This document shows positions 48,688 to 60,405 of a DNA stretch of 64,000 nucleotides, one piece after another. Position 1 is the first letter of the stretch; each line of letters begins with the position of its first letter. This DNA is from Berberis thunbergii. Lineage: Eukaryota > Streptophyta > Magnoliopsida > Ranunculales > Berberidaceae. The DNA lies in the NCBI GenBank assembly GCA_003290165.1, contig QNQO01000196.1:496001-560000 (forward strand). The letters run 5' to 3'. Made by a program: the position numbers and the translations under genes. The notes below the pieces were generated by a model that was not told where the DNA came from, did not search any database, and worked only from the letters and a program-made list of their open reading frames with translations.

Positions 48688-51096
48688 TCAATGTAGATGC
48701 GCTGTAGATTTAGGTAAAAGCTCTCTGCGGGTTTTCATGTTCTGGTAATGCTGCATAATCACCTCATCATCGATGCCATTAAATATATCTTTCTCAACAT
48801 ATGTAATCAAACTATCTGTCATCCACTGATCACCCATACGATTACGTAATCGATTCTTGACAATCTTCATAGCAGAAAACGTTCTCTCGACACTGGCAGT
48901 TGCAACTCGTAATATTAAGGCTAAAGTAATAAGCCTATAGACCAAAGGATACAAAATATTTTTTTTGTCCTTACCATCTTCTCAACAAGATTGCTAATTC
49001 CTTTCAAATTCAAGAACTCACTATTCGACCTCAAATCAATGATAAATGTCTCCAACTGATTATCAAGAGCATCAAGTTGTACTTATGAGAAATCACTTGG
49101 ATAAAACTGAGCAAAATGAATCAATTTTCCCTTATCAAAATTCGAGAAGGAATCATTTGGACTCAAGCATGAAAGACATAAAAGCAATTCAGTATTCACT
49201 TCATTGAAACGATTGTTGAGCTCTTGAAGTTGCAAATCAATAACAACATTAAATAACTGAACCCGATAACGATGCATGTTTGTCACTTTTTCAACATTAC
49301 GTCGTGACCGTCCCCGAGCAACATAAAATTCATCCAGGTTAGGCATTTCTATAACATGTTTGCTACAAAACAAGGAAACTTCATTTAGGAAATTATTCCA
49401 TCCATCATCTCGCATCAACTGTAAGCGTTTCTTAGCTACTATGACCAAACTCATGGCATTCACAATATCTTGATCATTTCTTTGCAATGCTTGTGACAAT
49501 TCATTTGTGATTCCTAATGTATTTTTCACCAAATGAAGTCCAAATGCAATATCAAAAGATAGTAGTGAATCTAATAAAGTGCATGCTTCAACTCTTTGCT
49601 CAGCATATTTTGAGGTCTCCTTAATGCACTCAAGCACATCGATGATAGAATTGAACAACTTAATCAAGCTTATCAAAGTATTGTAATGTGAGCCCCAACG
49701 TGTATCTCCGGCTCTTTTAAGAGTTGATTGTTGATTTTGGCCACTTCCACTTGCAAGTTCTCCACTTTCAAGTGCTTTTAGAGTGTTAATAGATTGTGCT
49801 TCTAAAAGAATATCATGACGCTTACATGAGCCACCAACCACATTCACAACACTTGTGATCAAAGAGAATAATAAAACAATGAAATCCTCATTCTTTGCAA
49901 CGACAATAAGTGCTAATTGAAGTTGATGTGCAAAGCAGTGAATATAAAATGCACTTCCATTCTCTTTTAGGATTAATGCTTTAAGACCGTTGAACTCACC
50001 TTGCATATTGCTTGCCCCATCGTACCCTTGGCCACGTAGTCTTGAAATGCTTAACTTGTGTTTGGAAAATAAAGCGTCAATTGATGCCTTTAGGGATATA
50101 GCAGAAGTGTCAGAAACGTGTACAATACCTAAAAGTCTTTCAATCACATGCCCGTGTTTGTCCACATAACGGATCACGGAAGCCATTTGCTCTTTAATTG
50201 ATACATCATGAGCTTCATCAACTAATATAGAAAACAAAGAATCTCCAAGGTCTTGAATGATAACATTTGTGGTTTCGGTTGCACAAGCATTCACAATATC
50301 TTTTTGAATTTTCGGTGCTATTAATTTGAGATTCCCAGGACATTTATCCAAAGTTACCCTTTTGATGTCTTTATTGTGATCACCAAAAAAATGTAACATT
50401 TCCAAGAAATTCCCTCGGTTGTTTGAATCACAAGATTCATCATGACCACGGAAAGCTAATCCCTATCGGAGTAAAAATCGAATACAAACAACAGAAGCAT
50501 TTAGACGAACCTTGTAATCATTTCTAGCTTCATTTGTTTGCTTAATCACAACAGTCCGAAGATGTTGTTGTTGATTCATTAAAGCTTCACAATTACTCCA
50601 AGCTTTATTGTGATCACTGTTAGACCCTCCAACATGTGTTTGTAACTTATCCTTTTTCTTCCAATTGGTAAATCCTTCAACGACAAAAGCATCACAAGTA
50701 CCCACATGCTCTTTACTCTCAGATCTAAAAAGGTAGCAACACAAGCAGTATGCAGCCTCTTTCTCTATGCTATACTCTAACCATGTAGGAAATTCATCAA
50801 ACCATGAAGGATTGAAACGCCGTAAGACTTTTCCTTGCAAAGTTTGCTTAAAGTTATGTGTCCGAGGTTGGCAAGGACCTTTTTGCAAGTATGTTCTTCG
50901 AATTTCATCCCTTATGTTGGGATGATACTCCTTGATTGACTTACGTAATCCAGGGTCTACTGGAAGAGTTTTTGGATCAAACTTAGTCTCAATACAACTC
51001 CTTTGGACTAGGAAGCTCATTATCAAACCTATCAGTGACAGCCTGAGCAGTAGAACTAGAACTCACATCATTTATTCTTTTAAAGTATCTATCCAT
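48688..51096 (-). pseudogene. hAT transposase (zinc finger MYM-type 1-like)
   Basis: The candidate start at 51096 gives MDRYFKRIND. A shift near 51020 leads into the main frame with LRKSIKEYHPNIRDEIRRTY, the TTF/MYM-type zinc finger region (EYSIEKEAAYCLCCYLFRSE), the RNase H-like core (ILVDEAHDVSIKEQM and LRGQGYDGASNMQGEFNGLK) and the C-terminal hAT dimerisation motif ATASVERTFSAMKIVKNRLR. Defects: TAG in place of Gln at about 50460 (FLLR*GLAF), a TAA near 49083, and a shift in an A-run near 48965. Apart from these, close to 800 codons are readable. It would cut and join DNA if repaired by nature; this copy cannot. Confidence 0.92.
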
Positions 51097-51499
51097 GACT
51101 CGTCGCACAAGTGCTCAAATATTTAACTACACAAATACAACAACACAATCCCAATATTCATATTAATAAATGCTATCCTAGATTATCACATTTGTAATGT
51201 AAATCAATAATTAATACATGAAAGAGAAGAAACCTTACCAAATATTAAGAACTTGAGATAATGGCCTTTTCAGCAGATGAAATTAAATACTCACTTAAGC
51301 TTTAAGGATCAAATACCCACTTTGTCAAATAAACAAATAAACAAATAAACAAATGAAATTAAATTAAAAATCAAATATGAAATATTCCTGTCTAAAGATA
51401 AGATAATAAATTAAATGCTTAAACAAATATGAAATACCTCATTAAAGCTTTAACAAATATGAAATAGAAAAAAGAAATTTACCCTTTATTTGATTGATT

Positions 51500-52680
51500 A
51501 AAATAATATTTTGAATAATTTTAAAAATAACCATCCTTTCGTAATTTCATTCATCTATATTTCATTTCTTTGTTTTTATCAAACCCTTTTCATATCTCAT
51601 TTCTCTGTTTTTATCAAACCCACTTCAAGCCTCATTTTTCTTGTTTTTTATCAAACCAAACCCACAGCCACACTCAAGCGGTCAAGCCGCCCTCACTTCA
51701 CACTTCTTCCTCTCGCTCAAACACAGCCTTCTTCACCTCACTCAAACAGATAGCTCAAGCTTCTTCACTCTTCATCATCTCACTCGAAAGCTCAAGCTGA
51801 CTGTTCTTCATCTCACTCAAGCTCAGTCTTCTTCATCTCAGTCACGCTCAAGCTTACTCTTCTTCATTAGAGAGATCAAGAGATCGAGGAGATCAAGAAA
51901 TCGAAAGAGTTTGTCTGATGAAGAGCTTTATTCTTTTCTTCATCAGACTCAGTGAGATGGAAGTGTTTACTTTCTTCTTCATCAGACTCAGTGAGATCGA
52001 GAGATCAGACTCGGTGAGAGACTCAGTGGGATCGAAGAGGTTGCTTTCTTCTTCATCAGACTCAGAGAGATCAGACTCAGAGTCAGAGAGATCAAGAGAT
52101 CAGACTCGGAGAGATCAAGGACTTAGCTTTCTTCTTCATCAGACTCGGAGAGATCCCTAGATCAGACTCGGAGAGATCCCTCTGTGATCTCTCTGAGATC
52201 CCTCTGTGATCTCTCTGAGATCGATCTCGCTCTGATCGCTCTGATCTCTCACTCAGATCGCTCTGATCTCTCGCTCTGATTGCTCTGATCTCTCGCTCTG
52301 ATCGATCTGATCTCTCGCTCTGATCGATCTGATCTTTCGCTCTGATCGATCTGATCTCTCGCTCTGATCGATCTGATCTCTCGCTCTGATCGATCTGATC
52401 TCTCGATCTGATCTCTCGCTCTGATCTCTCGCTCAGATCGCTCTGATCTCTCGCTTAGATCTCTCGGATCTCTCTGATTTATCGCTCAGATCTCTATGAA
52501 CTCGCTCTGATCTCTCGCTCAGATCGCTCAGATCTCTCTGATCTATCGCTCAGATCTCTATGAACTCGCTCAGACCTCTGTGAACTCGCTCTGATCTCTC
52601 TGATCTGGCTCACATCTCTCTGAGATCCTGCTATGATCTCTCGGATCTTTCTCTGATCTCCTTGTTTCAATTTTGGATCG
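51500..52680 (+). repeat. GATC-rich tandem repeats in the hAT leader
   Basis: From about 51860 to 52160 the plus strand has repeats of cagactcggagagatcaag. From 52180 to 52660 it is an almost continuous array of gatctctcgctctgatc units. GATC occurs dozens of times, and neighbouring units can pair with each other. The array lies between the right terminus and the transposase start. It may be a binding array for the transposase. Ser-rich frames across it are artefacts of the repeat. Confidence 0.88.
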
Positions 52681-53308
52681 CCAAAGAGGGAGACAGATAC
52701 CAAGGTAAGAAAAGATGTTAAAGCTTAAGATTATTTTGTTGTTGTCCTGTTGATTTTATTTAGAATCCATAATCAAACAAACTCACCTTGTTTCGCAGGG
52801 ATGGAGAAGAAGTTATTGTTGATGACCGAAGGCGTGGAGGTGGAGATTAGAGGCGGCAAATCAATTTTTTTCGTTCAATTGTGATACGAGATTTGTTATT
52901 GTAATTCTTAGTTTTATAAGAGGGGCAAGATGGAATTTTTAAGGGGGGCAAAGGATGAAATTGTATATACTCTGATAGAGTTTTTTCAAAACCTAAGGGG
53001 GTTAATTGACCCCCTTACCCAAGCTGTAGATCCGCCCCTGCTTGAAGGTTTAATGATTCCGCTGACATCTTTGAGAATACTTATCCTAGCTTCTCGAGAC
53101 ATCCAACCTATGTGCTTTGTAAAACCCTGTTAAATGGAGGTATTTTTTTTTTATTGTGAACAATAACAAATTTGATAGGAGTTAGTAGATATAAGTACCA
53201 AGTAGCTTGGACATATAAACATATGTTGACATATGCGTGTATGTGTTTAGTAAAGTGCAGCCTAAGTGAAACTATTTCCATAAGAACTAAGACGTATAAG
53301 AAATTTAC

Positions 53309-55029
53309 CTTTTGCAACATCAACAACGATTTTCAGTCTGCGGCCCCAGCTTAATGTTACCTTTTTACTGTTTTGACCTGAAACAGTTGTTTAACAGATG
53401 GAGATGCACAAGATATAACATAGAGCCATACTTTCAAAAATGGGGAAATGACAGAAAGAAATATATTTTCTTAGAGCAGCTTACCGTATAGATTATCAAA
53501 CAGTGAACCACCTGGTAAGAACTCATAGACTAGTATCTGTTGCTTGGATTCATAGAAAAAGCAAGGATACAAGATTCTGATGGTGAATTTGTGACAACAG
53601 ATATACCTGCACATTCACATTATGAAGAAAAATGGGAAATTGTAAAAGCTACTCAGTTAGCATAATAACAGGAAGCTCATTAAGTGACAAACTTGAGAAG
53701 GTCAAGCCCCATTCAAAAAATTTGTTTTCCTTACTTTACAACAAGAATAAAGAAAATACTTACCTAGTCATAAAACACTTCCAAATACATAAAAGCATTA
53801 CCAATTGCAGTTTATTACACAATGCTTTAACCATAGAAGTGTATAAGTTCTAATTTCATCAGTTTAGGGTTGGTTAAGCTGCATCCTGATTGTTGAAATA
53901 ACACCAGTTCTAATTTTAGAAAAAGCTATTGCTTCCCAAAATCTTCCAAAAATGAATTTGTCACAAGTTAAAAGGGCTAAACATCAAGTGACATATTCAG
54001 TTTTTTGAGTTTCTTGTCTAGTCTAGAAATTTTTTTTTGGCTTGCTCTAGTGAGAGCAAACATTGATCTTTCAAACTTAGGTCCCAACGAACCTAATGAC
54101 AGACCATCTCTTCCTTCCTTTTTCAATCTGTCAATTCTCTTTCTTGAAACCTAAAAACCTCACATTGCAAACTCCATTAATATGATACCTTGCAAACTCC
54201 ATTAACACCATATCTTTTGTCCTATTGATCCAAAAAAATTACCCATCTAACAACATCACTTCATGTTCAAATATAAGATATTATACTTCCAGAACATATT
54301 GGATACTCGGACACATTTGGACACTCCATTTGACACACTGTTCAGATCATCAACTTCTTCACATATATTTCGGGGGTTTGTATATGTTATAATAATGTAT
54401 GGAAGTAGCTATTTTTTCCAGTACCAAGCCCTAGACGTGTTTTAATTGCAAACTTAGAGAAGCAATTCAATAGCAGCTTCCTTCAATCAATTTTAAGATT
54501 GCATTTCATACAATTCTGACAATGCAGTAGCACTTTTTAATAATTGTACAGTATTAACTCAAAGGAAAAACAACTAATAAATTAAGCCAAGCTAAACTCA
54601 GACTAAGGGAGACAACGTAAAAGAGTAGAGCAGCAGACGACACAATAGCAATGGCACCAGGTGGGAGGGTCTAATAAAGGAGGGCATGGACATGATATTC
54701 AGGAGCCCTATTATCACAGCCCATTCACAAAGTATTAACTATTATGATGCTTAGAATATAATTTTGAGTGATCCCTACTTTGCAACTTACAGATATTGGA
54801 GGCTAGCCAAAGTGGAGATATCATATCCAACTGACGTTAGTTGATTGAAACTCAAGTTCCTGCAATATTTAGCAGATGTTGTCATTCCTGCAATGATAGT
54901 TTAGTTACTAATAAACAGTGTAGCAATAGACTATAACATGAATGAGATAAGAAATATTACAATTTCTCCAGTTCCTGCAAGCTACCCAAGTTTTGTATCT
55001 GCCCCGTAAGTGATGTGTTGTGTAAATCC
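53309..55029 (-). pseudogene. LRR receptor kinase fragment (At5g48740-like)
   Basis: Four minus-strand exons with GT-AG borders. 55029-54961 and 54859-54791 are 69-bp LRR exons encoding DLHNTSLTGQIQNLGSLQ and NLSFNQLTSVGYDISTLASL. 53606-53485 encodes VYLLSQIHHQNLVSLL then YESKQQILVYEFLPGGSLFD of the kinase N-lobe, with an apparent small deletion (frameshift) between the two where GFCYE is expected. 53349-53309 encodes WGRRLKIVVDVAK. The motifs fit the Arabidopsis At5g48740 type of LRR/malectin-like receptor kinase. The membrane span, the Gly loop and the catalytic loop are missing, so it cannot be a functional receptor. Confidence 0.85.
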
Positions 55030-56189
55030 CTGAATTATATTCCAGCAAATCTTATTAGGAAAATAGGTCCTTACTACATCCTAACTTTGTCATTACAAAC
55101 CACGGCCAAGAGACCACCAAACGCCTCAAAAGAAAACTCCAAACATTCATCAAAACAAAGCTCGAAACCAGAGCATTCTCTGTTTTTTGTTGCAGCAAAA
55201 AATAGGGTATACATCTCTGTTTCATATACTGAAAAAGCAACCCAAATCCACCCTATAATATTCTTCTTCCTATAATAATCTGGTGCTTTGCAACTGAAAA
55301 TTAATCATACCCTTGTAACAACTGAAAATTCTTCTTATAATATTCTTCTTCCTATACTCACCTTCTGTAATTCCACAATGTTAATAACTACGTATTCTTT
55401 TGCATTATATTCTAAGCACTCACTACCAAAGTATGTCAAAACATGGAGCCTAAGCATTCCTCCATTATACTTCATACTTTTTCGGGTTCGACCAACACAA
55501 GATAGATGAAAAGAACCAAAATTCTCAAAAATAGATAGATGAAAAGAACCGAATCAATTCGCGCAACTAGATAGATGAAAAGAATTCACAATAAGTTGCC
55601 TGTCTATTTATTTTGTTAACTAATGACTAGTCATCATGCCAAATGCAATGCAAAACTCAAGATATAACATTGAAGGGGCAAAATAAAAAAACATTCAACA
55701 CAACAAAGTGTATAAAAAAACATAAAATAATAGAGCATGGAATAAATTACAGACAGAACAAGGAATTTTCATGCATAGAAAAAAGGACTATGCAAGTATA
55801 TTCATGAGGCGTAGGCTCTCTAACAATATATGTTTCAACATGCTTTGTGTTTAAGAACTGTTTTGGTAATACAAAACCTCAATCAAGCACGCTGCTCCTT
55901 CACCATCCCATGCTAGAGGTAAGGTAAATAGCTTTCATTGGTCACATCTCATCGACTACAGTGTCGATGTCAATTACATGGATTTTGTATGATCAATCGT
56001 AGACATGATTGCTTGATTCCTTCAGAGCAGTCTGAAACCAATTCGAAGGGTACTATCCCCATTAGGAGAATGGGTCATTTCTTATTTGGAGCTCTGGCTG
56101 ATATAAATTAATGATTGAAGTAGTGGGATACTGGCCGTACATTATGTTGTAAGCATGGAAATTAAAAAGAGTTGTAGAGCCCCTACTAG
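55030..56189. other. No gene seen between fragments
   Basis: AT-rich DNA with a short repeat, tagatagatgaaaagaa, at 55503-55583. Frames are short and without motifs. Decayed intron or junction sequence of captured fragments is likely. Confidence 0.5.
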
Positions 56190-56568
56190 TCATGCATGAC
56201 TCCTATAAGTCCACGATCATATATGATAGGCAAAGTATTTGTTCCACTAACAGGAACAACATTCAACACCAAGCAATCTAACCCAAGATCAATCAAGGCT
56301 GATGCAAACCTGCAATCACAAAAATGTTTAGCAAGTCACTATAAGCAAAATATTTTATATTCATAGATACGTTTTATGTGGAAAAAGGGAATGATCATGT
56401 GAAAGGTGCATCTAAAGACTTCAGCTATCTCTAACAAATATGAGGGTAAATAGGAGACTATACCCTCCAAACCAAGCCTTCATGTCCAGCACATTCCGCA
56501 GCTGCAACTTTTTCCCGTGGTATGCGCGAACATAACTTTCTATTATGTCATACCAGTATTTTGATTCT
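56190..56568 (-). pseudogene. PMT-type methyltransferase fragment
   Basis: Two minus-strand exons of a plant putative S-adenosylmethionine methyltransferase of the PMT/QUA2 family (Golgi, pectin methylation). 56568-56464 encodes ESKYWYDIIESYVRAYHGKK and LQLRNVLDMKAWFGG; 56309 to about 56190 encodes [20 protein letters not shown] and [15 protein letters not shown]. The family continues with W-C-E, but here the next codon is TAG and sequence similarity ends. RAGFGG of the family reads KAWFGG. It is a short central fragment of a ~600-residue protein. Confidence 0.87.
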
Positions 56569-57830
56569 TTAACATAACTTTATTTAAGATCTTAAATCCC
56601 TAAATTGTGGTCTTGATGTAACAACTTTAAGAAACATGAATAAGAATTGATCTTCTGATCAAAGCCAAATGAACATCATTTGACATAGAGAATAACATCC
56701 CAATAACCCAAAGAGGGGAACAAACAAAATTATTGAGTCAAATTTCCAAAGTAACACTAACCCATTATTTAAAATCACAAAACAAACCCAGATCTTAGAT
56801 TAAGCAATCAACAAGCTAAGCAGAAGAAGAAACCTGAAGACAGTCTGGAGATATTAGAGTTCACTGTTGGAAGAGCTTCCTTTCTATCCTTTGCAGGATT
56901 CAACCCATATTCTTCCTTTGAATCAAAGCATGGAAAACAACCCATGTTCTTCCAGGAGGTCTTGCGTTCCTAGGGACAATGCTTGGATCTCTGACGTTAA
57001 GAAGAGAAACGTCAAATTTTGCATTATTCACTATATGTATCAGGTTCATTCAATTTATTGTACTTCTAGCACTATAATCACAATGTTGTCTCTTCCTCAT
57101 ATTTTTTTATTTTGTTTTAATTAGTCAGCGGTATATAAGAACTATAAAAGGGAATATATGCACATAAACAACGCGATAGAGGTAGTCAAGATGACTTGAC
57201 AATGATAAACCAAACACGAAAAAAACAGAGCTATGTAAATGTTCCTAGAATAATATCAAGTCACTGAAGGACTTGAAAGCAAGCAACTTGAGCTCCCAAG
57301 GAACTCTTGCCAAATAAGTCCATTTAGAGGACATGTTAGTTCACTTGAACACTTTTTTCTATGATCCAAGATGGTCCATGTCAAGCATAAATTAAGTGAA
57401 CCAATCCTAGATAGCTCCAAACTGAAACAAGAAAACATTTTCTGATGAAAATGGGTACACTACTTTATTTGCATCATAACACAATTTTACAAATTTCCTA
57501 GAAAGGTAAGTGTGATTAGTTATATGAAAAATGATATAAGCTACCACTGACTCGCCCAGATAGCAGAACTCTTCATTATATATAACGTAGAAGAATGCAT
57601 GCTACTTATAGTGTTTATGTCGGGATTAGCAGTATTGATCTATTTTCTATAGGCAAGAATTTGTTCTGTTTAAATTCCATGTCTCCTGCAATGGAAAAAG
57701 AAATAACAGAAGTCTGCTTATTTTATTGTTTGGTTTGGGCAATTAATGATATGAGAATATTGTCAAGTTTTTAAAGTAGTCTAGTTCAGTACTAATGGCT
57801 CTCGCCAAGTTTAAGCTACCACTGACTCAC
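56569..57830. other. No recognisable gene between PMT and PP2C fragments
   Basis: The minus strand has a few exon-like open stretches (for example about 56990-56840, ending at a cttcag|gttt donor-like site) but none that I can assign. I see nothing else of note. Confidence 0.45.
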
Positions 57831-58640
57831 CCAGCGTGGATGAATCCACCAGCTTTAAGGATTCTTTCCTTCTCGATTTCAAGCTCAGGCTTGTGATATC
57901 TGGACAAATTGTATGCCTGCAAAACCACAATGCTTTGAGCAATGGACTATATATCGTATCGTATTTGCTAACATATATTGTGTCCGAGACCTACCTAAGC
58001 ATCAATACAGACTCATACAGCCATTCATCTTTTCATCGTTTGATAATTGAGTCTTCATTTTGACCATACTATCCTATCCATCACACTAAATATAATTAAA
58101 AAAATTTGACTGCTTGGAGGTTACTTAATCAGTTAAACGACATCATGCTCGCCAAGTGAACGGTCCATAATGATCCACAGGCAGACATGTATGTGTAACA
58201 AGTATGAACAGGCACTTAAAATGTTTCTGTTACAATATTTGCTAATTTAATATAAAACAAAAAGAAATAAAAACAAACAAATAAATATAACTTTACCTGA
58301 CCCTTCCTTGATATTACGCAGCGAGAATCACCAACATTTGCAACTACAAGTTGGTTATTTTGAATGACTGCAACACAGGCCGTGCTCCAGAAGTTGGTCT
58401 AAAGAAAATCAGAATGGGGACCCTGATTACAATGGTTGAGAAATAAGATATGATCTAAATTATAAAAAAGAAACTTCACATATCAAAGATAAACCACTAT
58501 ACTGAAAATACCCTAAAAATGTTTTGATGACAGCAATTCTTGGATGAAGATGGTGCATGATATGATCTAAATTGTCTATTTTATCACCCATTCCAGCCAA
58601 CTCTCTCCAGCCTCTTTGTCTGCGCACCATCTCATCCATT
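57831..58640 (-). pseudogene. PP2C protein phosphatase fragment
   Basis: Three minus-strand exon pieces of a plant protein phosphatase 2C. About 58640-58520 encodes MDEMVRRQRGWRELAGMGDK; 58398-58297 encodes [20 protein letters not shown] and RCVISRKGQ (the G-D-S metal-site region); 57916-57831 encodes [20 protein letters not shown] and KAGGFIHAG. Inner borders are GT-AG. An apparent one-base loss in the G-S-T-A motif near 58390 shifts the frame. The N-terminal metal-binding D-G-H-G region and the C-terminal half are absent. Confidence 0.87.
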
Positions 58641-59212
58641 CAGCCATGGTTTATTCTACAGGGACTTTGACCAGGGCAGACCCCCCAAGAATTCATGTTA
58701 GGAAGGGTTACTTTACTATTAGGTAGACAACTACAAGTTCCTTCATAAATTTTTTTTATTTTTTCCCTGGAAAAGCGGCCCACCCAAAGGTCTTAATTCT
58801 AACTTGTGAACATTTACCAGTAGCAAAGACAGATCCATAACTATCCAGAATTAAGCGACATTACATCAAACATCTTATCTTCAACCATGAGCTAAAATGA
58901 AAGACTCCAAATTGTCACTAGTTGAGAAATTACCTCACCATTAACTCTAAAGGGGCTTGAATACGGGTGGAACCTCCATTCATGAATTCAAGTTTCTTTC
59001 ATTCAGGTAGATCTTGCATTTAGTTGCCTTATCCTCCTATTGACAATTTAAAAAAAAAAAAAACTTAGTTAACTCGTCAGTTTTGTTTAATTCTGTACAT
59101 TTGAATAAGTACCAAAAAAAAAAAAAAAATTCAACCCAATCAAAAGATCAATTTGTAGAGGCATATAATCAAACACTTTAGGAAACACAAATACTCACTT
59201 AGTCCCATCCAA
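58641..59212. other. No gene seen; flank of CACTA 3
   Basis: AT-rich sequence with A-runs at about 59050 and 59116. It joins the PP2C fragment to the next CACTA terminus. I find no right-hand CACTA terminus here. Confidence 0.5.
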
Positions 59213-60100
59213 CACTACACCAAAATGCTTGTTTAGCTAAGGGGGGGGGGGGGGGGTGGTGGCCACTACTCTAAGCCGTTGGTTTATTTGCCACGGCTAT
59301 AAACCATGGATACCGTGGTTACAAAAATAGTTAGCTACGGCTCTAAACCGTGGGTGCATTAGCCATGGCCAAAAACCGTTGCTATATTGTGCAACGGCCA
59401 AAAACAGTTGCTAACGTAAATCGTTTTGCACGTGCCACGCTCCTGCGAGTGAGTGATTTGGAAAGTGATTTCGCGCACTGGCGAAAATGGGGGGAAAGTG
59501 GATTTCGCGCTCTGTCGCGCTTTGGCGAAAAAAATTGGGGAAAAGATTTGGCGCTGTCATTGCAAAAAATTGGCAAATTTTTTTTTGGTATTTCGACCTA
59601 GATCAGTTTGTGCGGTTATTGCGAAAAAAATTTCGAGAGATGTTTGGCGCAGAGGAGAAGAAGGATGAACTGAAGAAGAAGATGAAGAACCGAAGCAGAT
59701 TCTCAAACTTTTCTTTTCCTTCTTCTTCTTTAGATCTTGAGAGAATTGAGATGAAGAAGAACATCAAATTAATGAAAAGGGAATAAACTTGGCATAGTTT
59801 ATGATGTTATCCGAGTAGAAGATGCGTTGAACCAGGAGGCAGCAGAAACTGGGTTGGGGTCTCAAAGCTCTCTGCCCTGATCTATTTGTCCAACACATCG
59901 AGGAGCTCTCTGTCCTGATCTCTGCGAGGAGCTTTAGATCCAGCGAGAGCTTCAGATCTAGCGAGGAGCTCTCTGCCCTGATCTCAGATCCAGCGAGCAG
60001 CTGTCTGCCCTGATCTCAGATCCAGCGAAGAGGAAAGGTTTCAGGGAGGAGAAGAGGTTCTCGCCCTGCTCTTAGATTGGTTCAGATCTCCTTCCAGGTA
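59213..60100 (+). mobile_element. CACTA transposon 3, left end and leader
   Basis: The terminus CACTACACCAAAATGC starts at 59213. Degenerate ACGGTT..AACCGT subterminal repeats run to about 59415, including a run of 16 G at 59241-59256. A GC-richer leader with gcgaaaatggggg-type motifs (59420-59600) follows. Then direct repeats of gaggagctctctgccctgat and gatctcagatccagcgag occupy 59840-60060. A donor-like site, cttccag|gtaag, is at 60096. No right terminus is in the window. The same orientation as CACTA 2 means it is a separate or nested element. Confidence 0.85.
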
Positions 60101-60297
60101 AGATCCTTCTTATTCTTCAGATCTGTTTCAAGAGAACAAAATCCTTCAAGAACCCACACAATTTGTCCTTTATAAGTTTTTCTCTGAAGACCCCATTTCC
60201 TATTTTGATCCCAAACAATGGGATTTGAGTACCCTTTTGTTCTCTGAGTGCAGGGAGAGTGAAAAATAAGTGGAATTTTAGATACCCAGAAGCAAAG

Positions 60298-60405
60298 ATG
60301 ATTGCAGAGAAGCCAGGTTGGGTTAGGCATGAAGGAATGCAGATTTTCTCCATTGATATTCAACCTGGTGGCATCAGGTTTGCAACTGGTGGAGGAGATC
60401 ACAAG
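60298..60405 (+). pseudogene. Captured HIRA exon 1
   Basis: 36 codons from ATG, starting [20 protein letters not shown], end at GGGDHK|gtagct. This is the strongly conserved N-terminus of plant HIRA, first blade of the WD40 propeller, and the native protein continues V-R-I-W-N. No such continuation follows in the window, so only this exon was taken. Confidence 0.92.

Larger units (their letters stand above)
48559..53040 (-). mobile_element. hAT transposon, nearly complete
   Basis: The 4482-bp element has terminal inverted repeats CAGGGGCGGATCTA / TAGATCCGCCCCTG and a perfect 8-bp target duplication cttgaagg (48551-48558 and 53041-53048), which are diagnostic for hAT. It encodes a minus-strand transposase (48688-51096) with a few inactivating changes and has a long repeat-rich leader (51500-52680). 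The insertion point is the last eight bases of a PDR exon. Confidence 0.97.
47575..53126 (-). pseudogene. PDR-type (ABCG) transporter fragment, split by hAT
   Basis: Three minus-strand exons of a pleiotropic-drug-resistance ABC transporter: 53126-53041, 48377-48293 and 47734-47575, with GT-AG borders and matching phases. They encode ISILKDVSGIIKPS, then [19 protein letters not shown] (Walker A), then [19 protein letters not shown] and [19 protein letters not shown]. This is the first nucleotide-binding domain of plasma-membrane exporters normally around 1400 residues; nothing else of the gene is present. A 4.5-kb hAT element lies between exons one and two, and a CACTA end lies downstream, so this is a captured or relic fragment. 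Confidence 0.9.

Noticed and set aside
51511..52160. Ser/Arg/His-rich plus-strand frames in the hAT leader
   Set aside because: Low-complexity by-products of the gatc-rich repeats.
47575..53126. A functional PDR transporter gene interrupted by hAT
   Set aside because: Only three exons of the first nucleotide-binding domain exist; no membrane domain or second half is found, and a CACTA end follows.
59213..59230. The CACTA terminus at 59213 as the right end of CACTA 2
   Set aside because: It reads CACTACACC on the plus strand, so it is a left end in the same orientation; a right end would read GGTGTAGTG.
60298..60405. A functional HIRA gene
   Set aside because: Only the first 36 codons are present and the WD40 continuation is absent; the exon is joined to unrelated exons.
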